Below are positions 1-5,389 of a stretch of DNA of 8,708 nt, in pieces (the stretch's first letter is position 1; each line of letters opens with the position of its first letter). The position numbers were made by a program, and so were the translations under genes. Under the pieces are notes generated by a model, which saw only the letters and a program-made list of their open reading frames with translations, had not been told where the DNA came from and searched no databases. This DNA is from Caldilineaceae bacterium (lineage in GTDB: Bacteria > Chloroflexota > Anaerolineae > Caldilineales > Caldilineaceae), in NCBI GenBank assembly GCA_019637645.1, contig JAHBVH010000134.1, positions 1 to 8,708 on the forward strand, written 5' to 3'.

Positions 1-369
1 GCGGGGTGGGTTTTCCTATTTTGTGCAGTGATGTTCTTCAGTCCTAAGTCACTTGGCAATTATGCGACCATTTTTATCATGCCACTAACTTTTTTGGTTG
101 TAACTTTTCAGGATCGATTGGCGTTATGGTTAATGCTAGGGTTAAATCTATTAGTTTCAGTGCAACCATCGTTTTGGTATCGATTAGGCGCACCACAATT
201 TATTAGCCTATCCTCATTCGACCAGCCGCTGCTGCTAATTGAATTTGTCATGGAAATAGCTATTTTGGCTGTCCTTGCTGGATTGATGATACGTGCATGG
301 CAGTGGGCTGCCACCGTCGACCAGCTAGTTGTAGATAAACCTTGTGTGAAGCAAGTTGCTATAACATAG
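1..369 (+). CDS. C-terminal end of a multi-pass membrane protein, possibly a GT-C glycosyltransferase (5' truncated by window edge)
   Basis: The frame is open from the first base and ends at TAG 367-369, so the true start lies outside the window. The GTG at 28 and ATG at 31 are internal codons without a ribosome binding site. The visible 122 residues are hydrophobic, with about three membrane segments: near the window start, around the SPKSLGNYATIFIMPLTFL stretch, and near the C-terminus (LLLIEFVMEIAILAVLAGLM). It ends in a short polar tail. The 'SPKSLGNY' loop followed by a hydrophobic helix resembles the C-terminal part of polyprenyl-phosphate-sugar-dependent (GT-C, GT87-like) membrane glycosyltransferases, and the polysaccharide neighbourhood fits that. 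The catalytic N-terminal part is not visible, so the family call is tentative. Its composition is visibly more AT-rich than the acyltransferase that follows, which suggests different histories. Confidence 0.6.
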   Translation, partial: AGWVFLFCAVMFFSPKSLGNYATIFIMPLTFLVVTFQDRLALWLMLGLNLLVSVQPSFWYRLGAPQFISLSSFDQPLLLIEFVMEIAILAVLAGLMIRAWQWAATVDQLVVDKPCVKQVAIT

Positions 370-573
370 GTACCAGACTTCGCAACAAAATCACAGTCCT
401 GGTTAAAACGATGTGAAGCAATAAGGTATGTCTGTACCGCAATAACAGGTATAAAAACAATCAGCTACTCTAAGCAACACCAAGCCACCGACTTCGCCGC
501 CCAATTCCAGCATAATCGCCTCGCCCTCGCCCTGGAAGCACCTTGGCGCGTCACCAATGAAGTACGGCGACTG

Positions 574-1131
574 TTGCTCTTGCCCTATCTCCACCTGCTC
601 TTGCGCGCTAACGGCGTCGTCTGGGGGCGGGGGTGTCGGTGGTTGGGCGCGCCGATGGTCCAGGCGGTGCGCGGCAGCACCATCACTCTGGGCAACCGGG
701 TCACTTTACGTTCGTGGCCGGCCAGCAACCCGCTGGCCCCCAATCATCCGGTAGTGCTCGCCACGCGCAAGCCGGGGGCGACCATTACGATTGGCGATGA
801 CTGTGGTTTTACCGGCACCACCTTGGTGGCCGCTGAGCGCATCCAGATTGGCAACCGCGTCCAGGTCGGGGCCAACAGCACGATTGTTGACACTGATTTT
901 CATCCCCTCACACCGGCGGGTCGGGCCCAGGATTTTCTGGCGGGTGCCCATGCCCCGATTGTGATTGAGGACGACGTCTTTATCGGCATGCAGAGTCTGA
1001 TCCTCAAAGGGGTGACGATTGGGCGGGGCAGTGTCGTGGGGGCGGGCAGTGTGGTGACCCGCGATGTGCCGGCGGGGGTGGTGGTCGCGGGGAATCCGGC
1101 GCGGGTGGTGAAGCAGTTGGAGAATACTTAA
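574..1131 (+). CDS. Hexapeptide-repeat (left-handed beta-helix) acyltransferase, WbbJ/maltose-acetyltransferase-like
   Basis: Probably transfers an acetyl or other acyl group from acyl-CoA to a sugar of a surface glycan, in the cytoplasm. With the TTG at 574 as start, the protein has 185 residues. Imperfect hexapeptide repeats run from about residue 70 to 165 (for example ITIGDDCGF, IQIGNRVQVGANSTIVDTDF, VVIEDD-like, [20 protein letters not shown]). The loop DTDFHP holds His110, the expected catalytic base position in this family. The C-terminus GNPARVV is a family hallmark. The start is uncertain. The frame is open back to 370 and the translated upstream stretch RVTNEVRRLLLLPYLHLLL still looks like family N-terminus, yet no ATG, GTG or TTG lies in frame before 574 and no Shine-Dalgarno precedes 574. 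The 5' end may have been lost by recombination, or a rare start such as CTG 532 may be used. It converges with the toxin gene downstream. A decayed relative lies at 2049-2277. Confidence 0.85.
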   Translation: MLLPYLHLLLRANGVVWGRGCRWLGAPMVQAVRGSTITLGNRVTLRSWPASNPLAPNHPVVLATRKPGATITIGDDCGFTGTTLVAAERIQIGNRVQVGANSTIVDTDFHPLTPAGRAQDFLAGAHAPIVIEDDVFIGMQSLILKGVTIGRGSVVGAGSVVTRDVPAGVVVAGNPARVVKQLENT

Positions 1132-1202
1132 TGGGAAATGAAGAATGCTTAACGGTGAATTGCAACCCGTTCTGAATTAGTTTGACTAAACATGTCTATC
1201 GT

Positions 1203-1640
1203 TTACCGGCTATTGGGGCCTGCGTCTTCGCCTTGGTGCAACTGCATGTAATCGGCTGGTGTATAAACCGCCAGGGAAGTATGTTGAAAGTCTTTGTCGT
1301 TACGGGTTACAATCGCATCGAGGTGTTCGCGTTCCGCACATGCGATGACAACAGCGTCTTCAAAGTCGCCGCCGGATAACGCAAGGGCATGCATTACAAT
1401 TGCTCGATCAACCGTACAGATTTCGAGAGTATTGCTACAAAGCGTCACCGCTTTGATCGCATAGGCATCATCGATAATGCGACTGGTGATATAGTAAATA
1501 TCTGTTAGTGCCGATGCAGAAACGTACGCGCAATCTGCACTCGAGCGAATTCGTTGCCATATTTTCTCAACATCTTGATACCACGGTTGTCGGAAGGCAA
1601 TATAGTCAATAATGATATTCGTATCAAGCATAATGTTCAT
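1203..1640 (-). CDS. vapC: PIN-domain toxin ribonuclease (VapC-type)
   Basis: A 145-residue single PIN domain, which is the usual VapC length. The family cleaves RNA using Mg2+ held by a cluster of acidic residues, and is neutralised by the cognate antitoxin. Visible acidic positions are Asp6 in the N-terminal MLDTN motif, Asp47 (TDIYY, where Glu is more common), Glu94/Asp95 in GGDFEDAVVIACA, and Asp115/Asp117 in the VTRNDKDF ending. All four acidic clusters are present, so the toxin is probably catalytically intact. The ATG at 1640-1638 overlaps the antitoxin stop in an ATGA arrangement, indicating translational coupling in a two-gene operon with the antitoxin first. It is transcribed against the acyltransferase, with about 70 bp between their stop codons. 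Composition is less GC-rich than the sugar genes, as is common for mobile TA modules. Confidence 0.87.
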   Translation of the reverse strand: MNIMLDTNIIIDYIAFRQPWYQDVEKIWQRIRSSADCAYVSASALTDIYYITSRIIDDAYAIKAVTLCSNTLEICTVDRAIVMHALALSGGDFEDAVVIACAEREHLDAIVTRNDKDFQHTSLAVYTPADYMQLHQGEDAGPNSR

Positions 1641-1900
1641 GCGCCATGCTTCTCCAGCAGATGGGCAAGGCGTGCATCGTCAATTGCTTGATCGGATAGC
1701 AAATCTACCTTGGCAAACGCACTTTGCAGTTCAGCAAGCGTTTGTGCAAAGTCAAAATTAGCAGCAGTTGGGTCTTCATCCGTCGCCACATCCATCGTTA
1801 GCGTCGCAATTACATCTTTGATCAACTGCAACCGTTGTTTTTGTGGCAATTGTAAGACAGCTAAACGAACATCCTGATAATCAAGTGTGGCAAACGTCAT
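1637..1900 (-). CDS. Antitoxin partner of the PIN toxin (VapB-like role, family not recognised)
   Basis: An 87-residue, mostly helical and acidic protein encoded directly upstream of the PIN toxin and overlapping it by 4 nt. The start chosen is ATG 1900-1898, because GGAGG (minus strand, 1910-1906) sits five bases upstream. The longer frame to 1960 adds 20 residues with no binding site. The N-terminal part (about residues 8-35) has the pattern DVRLAVLQLPQKQRLQLIKD. This resembles the short helical antitoxins that accompany PIN toxins in Cyanobacteria and Chloroflexota. No AbrB or clear ribbon-helix-helix signature is visible, so the DNA-binding mode is unknown. The acidic C-terminal half (FAQTLAELQSAF onward) is the likely toxin-binding part, by analogy with other VapB proteins. 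The role is inferred mainly from the operon layout. Confidence 0.75.
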   Translation of the reverse strand: MTFATLDYQDVRLAVLQLPQKQRLQLIKDVIATLTMDVATDEDPTAANFDFAQTLAELQSAFAKVDLLSDQAIDDARLAHLLEKHGA

Positions 1901-1958
1901 GGTAACCTCCAATCCAACGAACTGTAACAAGCGGTACAGGATTAGACATGCTTGTTCC

Positions 1959-2026
1959 AACTATTGTTATTTTACCATAGGTTGGACTCAGTCAAAGAAC
2001 TTGATAGATTTTGGGCAACAATAGTT
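1959..2026 (-). promoter_or_regulatory. Candidate promoter/operator of the minus-strand TA operon, framed by a 10-bp inverted repeat
   Basis: On the minus strand, TTGACT (1995-1990) and TAAAAT (1974-1969) form a plausible -35/-10 pair with a 15-bp spacer, slightly short. A perfect 10-bp inverted repeat, AACTATTGTT at 1959-1968 and AACAATAGTT at 2017-2026, frames this promoter, with one arm at the expected transcription start and the other upstream of the -35. TA operons are typically autorepressed by the antitoxin or the complex binding such repeats, so an operator is a reasonable inference. The predicted leader is about 60 nt, ending in the GGAGG of the antitoxin. Confidence 0.42.
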
Positions 2027-2048
2027 TATTCGGTACTAGTTTGATGAA

Positions 2049-2277
2049 CTACGCGTACGCCAGGAGGTGACCATTACGATTGGTGGTGATTGTGGCTTCA
2101 CGGGCACTACCCTATGCAGAGCCTGATCCTCAAAGGGCTTGTGCTGAGCTTTGTGTCGAAGCAGTGACGATTGGGCAGGGCAGTGTCGTGGGGGCGGGCA
2201 GTGTGGTGACCCGCGATGTGCCGCCAGACGTTGTCGTGGCAGGGAATCCGGCGCGGGTGGTGAAGCGGCTAGGGTAG
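2049..2277 (+). pseudogene. Decayed, internally deleted acyltransferase copy (paralogue of 574-1131)
   Basis: Three blocks match the acyltransferase gene in order but in three different frames. Bases 2049-2113 match roughly 758-822 (ACCATTACGATTGG and onward). Bases 2114-2137 match 988-1011 (ATGCAGAGCCTGATCCTCAAA versus one substitution in the parent). Bases 2164-2277 match 1012 to the parent stop region. About 165 bp of the parent between blocks one and two are missing. A 26-bp insertion (2138-2163), absent from the parent, separates blocks two and three. Only the last block keeps a sensible reading frame ([31 protein letters not shown]). The 65-codon open frame starting at TTG 2080 is an artefact of this decay: its first half is in the wrong frame. 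The copy lies immediately upstream of the HicBA module. Confidence 0.85.
2138..2163. repeat. 26-bp insertion in the acyltransferase pseudogene, resembling a dispersed 'TGCTGAGC..GTCGAAG' repeat
   Basis: Exactly where the parental gene reads AAAGGG followed by GTGACGATT, this copy carries 26 extra bases between the two words. The inserted text contains TGTGCTGAGCTTTGTGTCGAAG. This recalls the CTTCGACAAGCTCAGCACAAG-type short repeats dispersed in many Chloroflexota and other genomes. The recall is from general knowledge and no genome comparison was possible here. It is the clearest small insertion in the window. Confidence 0.4.
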
Positions 2278-2426
2278 GAGTAATTGAAATGGTAGATTAT
2301 GAACGGTAAATGGTGAATGGACTCATTGGTAGGGTAGATCATAGTATAGGGAAGTGGTCTGTGATATAGTACGCATTTGTAGCAACAACGTGTGTGACTC
2401 GTGATCGAGAAAGGTTCCCATTGCCG

Positions 2427-2681
2427 ATGAATGCCAAAGCATCCTATCTACCCCTGATTGTTCAGCCGAATGACGATGGCTACTTAGCAACTTGCCCTGG
2501 CCTTCAAGGTGCCTTTGCCGAAGGCGATACCATTGAAGAAGCGATGTTTAACTGCATTGATGTTGTCAAAATGATCCTTGCCTACCGCATGGAACGAGGG
2601 GAAGCACCAATCTGGCAGGAAGTTGAAATTACCCCGCAAACACAGCTTTCGTTTTCCATTCCAATCGCTGTGGCAGCCTGA
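2427..2681 (+). CDS. hicB: HicB-family antitoxin
   Basis: An 84-residue protein with the HicB antitoxin core: a YLPLIVQPNDDGYLATCPGL strand region (about residues 7-26), then the QGAFAEGDTIEEAMFNCIDV segment leading into a helix and MERGE. HicB proteins bind and neutralise HicA and commonly repress their own operon. The start at ATG 2427 places the partly degenerate RNase H-like fold at residue 7, as usual. The upstream in-frame GTG 2394 would add 11 polar residues not expected in the family. The binding site is weak (GAGAAAGG at 2408-2415). The protein ends soon after the core (FSIPIAVAA) without a visible C-terminal helix-turn-helix, so DNA binding by this antitoxin is uncertain. HicA starts 2 nt after the stop, so antitoxin comes first, the reverse of the E. 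coli order. A TATAGT box at 2365-2370 could serve as -10, but no good -35 is paired with it. Confidence 0.87.
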   Translation: MNAKASYLPLIVQPNDDGYLATCPGLQGAFAEGDTIEEAMFNCIDVVKMILAYRMERGEAPIWQEVEITPQTQLSFSIPIAVAA

Positions 2682-2683
2682 CA

Positions 2684-2917
2684 ATGACAAAACTCAGCGA
2701 ACTGAGCTATCGAGAAGTCGTCGTTCGTTTGCAACATTTTGGATTTCGCTTTTATCGACAAGGCAAGGGCTCCCATGAGTTGTGGGTACGCGACAGTGAC
2801 GGCCGGGTAATTCCAGTACCGAGACATCAGAGTAAATCTATCCGCAAAGGGACAATTCGCGCCATCATTCGCGAAGTTGGCGTGTCTGTAGAAGACTTCA
2901 TGACAATTACATCTTGA
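2684..2917 (+). CDS. hicA: HicA-family mRNA interferase toxin
   Basis: A 77-residue protein of the HicA (YcfA-like) family, with a small dsRNA-binding-like fold that cleaves mRNA. The hallmark GSHELW places the catalytic histidine at residue 31. The second signature region PRHQSKSIRKGTIRAIIREV and the ending VSVEDF follow at about residues 46-72. All expected motifs are present and the length is normal, so the toxin is likely functional. The ATG at 2684 follows the hicB stop after 2 nt, so translation is probably coupled to the antitoxin. The stop codon is followed almost immediately by a fragment resembling the acyltransferase gene (2920-2940). Confidence 0.9.
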   Translation: MTKLSELSYREVVVRLQHFGFRFYRQGKGSHELWVRDSDGRVIPVPRHQSKSIRKGTIRAIIREVGVSVEDFMTITS

Positions 2918-2919
2918 AT

Positions 2920-2940
2920 GTGGCCAGCCAGTAACCCGTT
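2920..2940 (+). pseudogene. 21-bp acyltransferase gene fragment next to the hicA stop
   Basis: This piece matches parental bases 714-734 of the acyltransferase at 18 of 21 positions. In the corresponding frame both encode WPASNP, and two of the three differences are synonymous third-position changes. It lies 3 bp after the hicA stop and upstream of the third TA module. It is short and could be chance, but another fragment of the same gene lies on the other side of HicBA (2049-2277), which makes common origin more likely. Confidence 0.5.
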
Positions 2941-2967
2941 CCAGAAGGACAACCTACGGCTGTACAA

Positions 2968-3144
2968 GTGCAGATTGAGGTTTGGGAGCAGATTCTGGTG
3001 CTGTTACAAGAGGCTTTACCCCTTGAAGCCGTCACAACAGAACAAGATGCCGCTTGGGATTCATTCCTCAGCCTTGCTAACGACGCTCAGCCCGGTTTTC
3101 TAGAAAATCCATCTGTGCAACATGATACCTATCTCTATGGGTAG
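2968..3144 (+). CDS. Short probable antitoxin upstream of the second PIN toxin (start uncertain)
   Basis: This frame is too short to be an obvious gene call but looks coding. From the stop at 2932-2934 it is open to TAG 3142-3144, encoding up to 69 residues. The only conventional starts are GTG 2968 and, later, GTG 2998. From 2968 the protein has 58 residues. It has a helical region (EVWEQILVLLQEALPLE) and a C-terminus with FLSLANDAQPGFLENPS and the ending HDTYLYG. That ending recalls the C-termini of small antitoxins paired with PIN proteins in Cyanobacteria and Chloroflexota. The PIN gene starts 5 bp after its stop. No ribosome binding site is well placed before 2968 (AGAAGGA at 2942-2948 is too far). 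With the acyltransferase fragment just upstream, this suggests the original 5' end of the antitoxin gene was replaced or lost. Confidence 0.55.
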   Translation: MQIEVWEQILVLLQEALPLEAVTTEQDAAWDSFLSLANDAQPGFLENPSVQHDTYLYG

Positions 3145-3149
3145 GTCAT

Positions 3150-3596
3150 ATGCGAAAAATTTTTGTTGATACGAGCGCTTGGGCCGCCATTACCGATAAT
3201 CGCGATACGAATCATAGCGCAGTTGTTCACTTTATGAAACAGATTGCGCGCGCGAGTCATTTGGTTATCACTGATTATATTCTTGATGAAGCCTATACAT
3301 TGCTCTTGATGAACGTTGGCTACTCGGCAACCGTTAGTTTTAAACAAAAGCTCGATATGATGCGGCAACAGAAAATTGTTTCTGTATATTGGGTAACGGA
3401 GGCAATGATAGGGCAAGCATGGTCAATTTTTGAACGATTTAATGTCGATAAACGCTGGTCATTTACGGATTGTGTCTCCTATGCAGTTATGATGGAGTTG
3501 AACATCACAGAAGCGTTTACCTTTGACCACCACTTCTCCCAAATGGGGCTACGACGTCTCCCCAATGAATTGCTAACGCCGGCTCCTAGCGTATGA
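3150..3596 (+). CDS. vapC: PIN-domain ribonuclease toxin (VapC-type, second module)
   Basis: A 148-residue single PIN domain. Acidic residues expected for metal binding are Asp7 (IFVDTSAW), Asp46/Glu47 (ILDEAYTLLL), Asp107 (SFTDCVSYAVM) and Asp126 (AFTFDHHF). The ending FSQMGLRRLP is typical of the COG2402-like group of VapC proteins. Overall it differs from the toxin at 1203-1640, so the two are not recent duplicates. The ATG at 3150 follows GGTAGG (3139-3144), a reasonable binding site that overlaps the stop of the preceding small antitoxin frame. This placement supports a coupled antitoxin-toxin pair. If the upstream antitoxin really is truncated, this toxin may be inactive in vivo, weakly expressed, or neutralised from elsewhere. 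Confidence 0.88.
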   Translation: MRKIFVDTSAWAAITDNRDTNHSAVVHFMKQIARASHLVITDYILDEAYTLLLMNVGYSATVSFKQKLDMMRQQKIVSVYWVTEAMIGQAWSIFERFNVDKRWSFTDCVSYAVMMELNITEAFTFDHHFSQMGLRRLPNELLTPAPSV

Positions 3597-3677
3597 TTGC
3601 CGCTGACCGTGTGTACAATTTACCAGTGCTTAAATTTCGGCGTAGTTGAGAGCACAGTTGCTTCGAGCGCAATAGGT

Positions 3678-3803
3678 GCTGTCAGCAGATCGCAGGCACG
3701 GATTGAACGGACCGCCCTAGCAAAATCCGTTCCTGTGGGGAGGCATCACGCGGATTTGTAGCAGAGAAATTGGTGCAATCCGTTCGCAAAATCCGCTGAC
3801 AGC
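3678..3803. repeat. ~126-bp nested inverted-repeat element (MITE-like or structured RNA)
   Basis: Three nested complementary pairs share one centre. GCTGTCAGC (3678-3686) pairs with GCTGACAGC (3795-3803). ACGGATTG (3698-3705) pairs with CAATCCGT (3776-3783). AAATCCG (3723-3729) pairs with CGGATTT (3751-3757). The spacing between outer and middle arms is 11 nt on both sides, and part of that spacer also matches, so the outer arms form one imperfect inverted repeat of about 28 bp. The word CAAAATCCG or a close variant recurs five times over both strands. No transposase is present. A non-autonomous mobile element or a transcribed long hairpin are both possible. Confidence 0.5.
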
Positions 3804-3850
3804 CGCTTTCACCACCTGCTACGTAAGACAACCCATGATATTGCATCTTC

Positions 3851-3900
3851 AGTCGCTGCGGCGACTTCTCGCTGTCAGAAGCGGGTTTTAACCCTGCTTC
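3851..3900 (+). repeat. Two-hairpin element upstream of the glycosyltransferase (single copy)
   Basis: Hairpin one is AGTCGC-TGCG-GCGACT (3851-3866), a perfect 6-bp stem with a 4-nt loop. Hairpin two spans 3878-3900: GAAGCGGGTT pairs with AACCC-T-GCTTC, with one bulged T at 3895. The first 47 bases (3851-3897) align without gaps to 5360-5406 upstream of the epimerase gene at 39 of 47 positions. Where hairpin one differs in the stem, both partners change (T-A here, C-G there), a compensatory change that argues for a conserved structure. The element ends 15 bp before the glycosyltransferase ATG, where no ribosome binding site is seen. A role in translation or transcript control is inferred. Confidence 0.6.
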
Positions 3901-3915
3901 TCTCCCAACCCAAGC

Positions 3916-5220
3916 ATGGCAAAAATTCTTCTTCTTACGCTGGTCTTTGCGCCGGACGGGGTATCGACCGCGGTCTTGATGACCGAATTGGCTCAGGAAT
4001 TACAGCAGGCCGGCCATCAGGTCACCGTGCTGACGACGACGCCCCATTACAATGTGGAACCCGAAGCCCGCGCCCGCCAGCCGTTGACCCCCTATTGGGG
4101 GCGTTGGCTCCAACGCAGTGAGTTGGATGGTATCCCCGTCTACCATGCCGCGATCCCCGTCAAAGGGGCGCGCGTGGGGGCGCGGCTGCTCGACTATCTG
4201 CGCTTTCATGCCATTAGCACATTGGCGGGTCTCTTTGCCGTAGGGCGCTATGATCTCCTGCTCGTGCCGTCGCCACCGCTGACCATTGGCGTGAGTGCTT
4301 GGCTGTTGGGACTGTTGCGGCGAGTGCCCTTTATCTACAATGTCCAGGAGATCTATCCGGACGTGGCGGTGAGTTTGGGGGTCATGCGCAATCGCCTGCT
4401 GATTGGCCTCTTCACTGCCCTGGAGCGCTGGATCTATGGCCGCGCCCGGGCCATCACCGTGATCTCTGAATGGTTTCGGCGGCGCTTGGTCGCCAAGGGA
4501 GTCCCGTCAGCAAAATTAACCGTGATTCCTAACTTTGTCGATACCGACTTTATGCAGCCCCAGCCGTTGACAGCCCGGACGACCAATGCTTTTGCGCGTC
4601 AGCATGATCTGGTTGATCAATTTGTGCTGCTCTATGCCGGGAATATTGGCTTGACCCAAGGCTTTGAGACCATTCTAGCCGCGGCGCAACAGGTTGCGCA
4701 TCTCACCGATCTGCGCTTTGTCATCGTGGGCGATGGCACGCGCCGCAAGTGGCTGGAAGAGCAACTCGCGGCGAATGGCTTGACCAATGTGTTGCTCTTG
4801 CCCTATCAGCCGCGCTCGGTCGTGCCACAAATTTATGCCGCGGCGGATCTCTGTTTGGTGCCGCTGAAACGGGGCACTGCCCAAGAGACCTTCCCCTCCA
4901 AGATCTACACCATCATGGCCGCGGGCCGTCCCGTCATCGCTGCGGCGGACCCAAATTCGGAGCTGGCCTGGGTGGTGGACCATGCCCGTTGTGGCTGGGC
5001 CGTTCCGCCCGATGATGCTGCAGCCCTGGCCGCGGCCATTATCCATGCTCACACCCATCGCACCACCCTGCCTGCCAAAGGCCACCAAGGACGCGCCTAT
5101 GTCCTTGCTAACCATTCCCGCCAAGCCGTTGCCCAACGCTATGACACCCTAATTCGGCAAGTGCTTGGCGAATCAGGCGCGCCGTGTGCGCAGAACTCAT
5201 CATTGGCGATTCATGATTAG
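3916..5220 (+). CDS. Family 4 glycosyltransferase (GT-B fold, WcaI/WbuB-like)
   Basis: A 434-residue retaining glycosyltransferase that would add a sugar from a nucleotide donor to a lipid-linked glycan at the inner face of the membrane. The N-terminal acceptor domain starts with ILLLTLVFAPDGVSTAVLMT and the GHQVTVLTT strand (residues 34-41). PFIYNVQEIYPDVAVSLGV (138-156) is typical of WcaI/WbuB-like enzymes. The linker ends at LTVIPNFVDTDFM (201-213). The donor domain shows LLYAGNIGLTQGFETILAA (238-256), VIVGDGTRRKWLE (269-281), YAAADLCLVPL (307-317), and FPSKIYTIMAAGRPVIAAAD (326-345) followed by Glu349, the usual nucleotide-binding region. Length is normal for the family. The ATG at 3916 is the only sensible start, although no Shine-Dalgarno precedes it. 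A hairpin element lies 15 bp upstream and a hairpin array begins 5 bp after the stop, so the gene sits between structured elements. The exact sugar cannot be read from sequence. Confidence 0.95.
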   Translation: MAKILLLTLVFAPDGVSTAVLMTELAQELQQAGHQVTVLTTTPHYNVEPEARARQPLTPYWGRWLQRSELDGIPVYHAAIPVKGARVGARLLDYLRFHAISTLAGLFAVGRYDLLLVPSPPLTIGVSAWLLGLLRRVPFIYNVQEIYPDVAVSLGVMRNRLLIGLFTALERWIYGRARAITVISEWFRRRLVAKGVPSAKLTVIPNFVDTDFMQPQPLTARTTNAFARQHDLVDQFVLLYAGNIGLTQGFETILAAAQQVAHLTDLRFVIVGDGTRRKWLEEQLAANGLTNVLLLPYQPRSVVPQIYAAADLCLVPLKRGTAQETFPSKIYTIMAAGRPVIAAADPNSELAWVVDHARCGWAVPPDDAAALAAAIIHAHTHRTTLPAKGHQGRAYVLANHSRQAVAQRYDTLIRQVLGESGAPCAQNSSLAIHD

Positions 5221-5225
5221 CTTCT

Positions 5226-5389
5226 GTTGACATGCTAGCCGCTGAGGCGGCTTTTCGATGTTAGCCGTTGGCATGCTAGCCGCTGAGGCGCCTTTTCGAT
5301 GTTAGCCGTTGACATGCTAGCCGCTGAGGTGGCTTTTCGATGTTAGCCGTTGACATACTAGCCGCTGAGGCGGCTTTTCGATGTTAGCA
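5226..5389 (+). repeat. Tandem array of four 41-bp units, each with a hairpin
   Basis: Units start at 5226, 5267, 5308 and 5349 and read GTTGACATGCTAGCCGCTGA followed by GGCGGCTTTTCGATGTTAGCC, with one or two substitutions each. Every unit contains AGCCGC-TGAG-GCGGCT followed by TTTT. The stem is perfect in units one and four, keeps a G-T wobble in unit three (GTGGCT), and is mismatched in unit two (GCGCCT). The period is not a multiple of three and the array lies between two genes, so it is non-coding. Hairpin plus T-run recalls intrinsic terminators, but the T-run is only four long. It could act as a set of weak terminators or attenuators after the glycosyltransferase, protect its mRNA 3' end, or simply be an unstable minisatellite. 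Confidence 0.95.

Larger units (their letters stand above)
3597..3915. other. Gene-free, structure-rich spacer between the TA island and the glycosyltransferase
   Basis: No credible coding frame is present. The stretch holds the nested inverted repeat at 3678-3803 and the two-hairpin element at 3851-3900, both listed separately. No clear sigma70 promoter for the downstream glycosyltransferase could be recognised, and no purine-rich ribosome binding site lies in the last 15 bases before its ATG. Confidence 0.7.

Noticed and set aside
2080..2277. A small intact hexapeptide protein of 65 residues
   Set aside because: Only the second half is in the homologous frame; the first half is out-of-frame remnant sequence, and a single repeat turn cannot form a working acyltransferase.
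2918..3103. 61-codon frame starting MWPASNP after hicA
   Set aside because: After the acyltransferase-like first residues it has no sensible composition, and a competing frame ending at 3144 fits an antitoxin coupled to the PIN gene.
4675..5136. 153-codon minus-strand frame inside the glycosyltransferase
   Set aside because: It lies opposite the conserved donor-binding domain of the plus-strand gene and shows no family resemblance; shadow frame.
5226..5389. CRISPR array
   Set aside because: The 41-bp units are contiguous with no unique spacers and no cas genes are nearby; this is a simple tandem repeat.
5226..5389. Multiple promoters from the TTGACA word in most array units
   Set aside because: No -10-like hexamer lies 16-18 bp downstream; that position falls in the GC hairpin and T-run.
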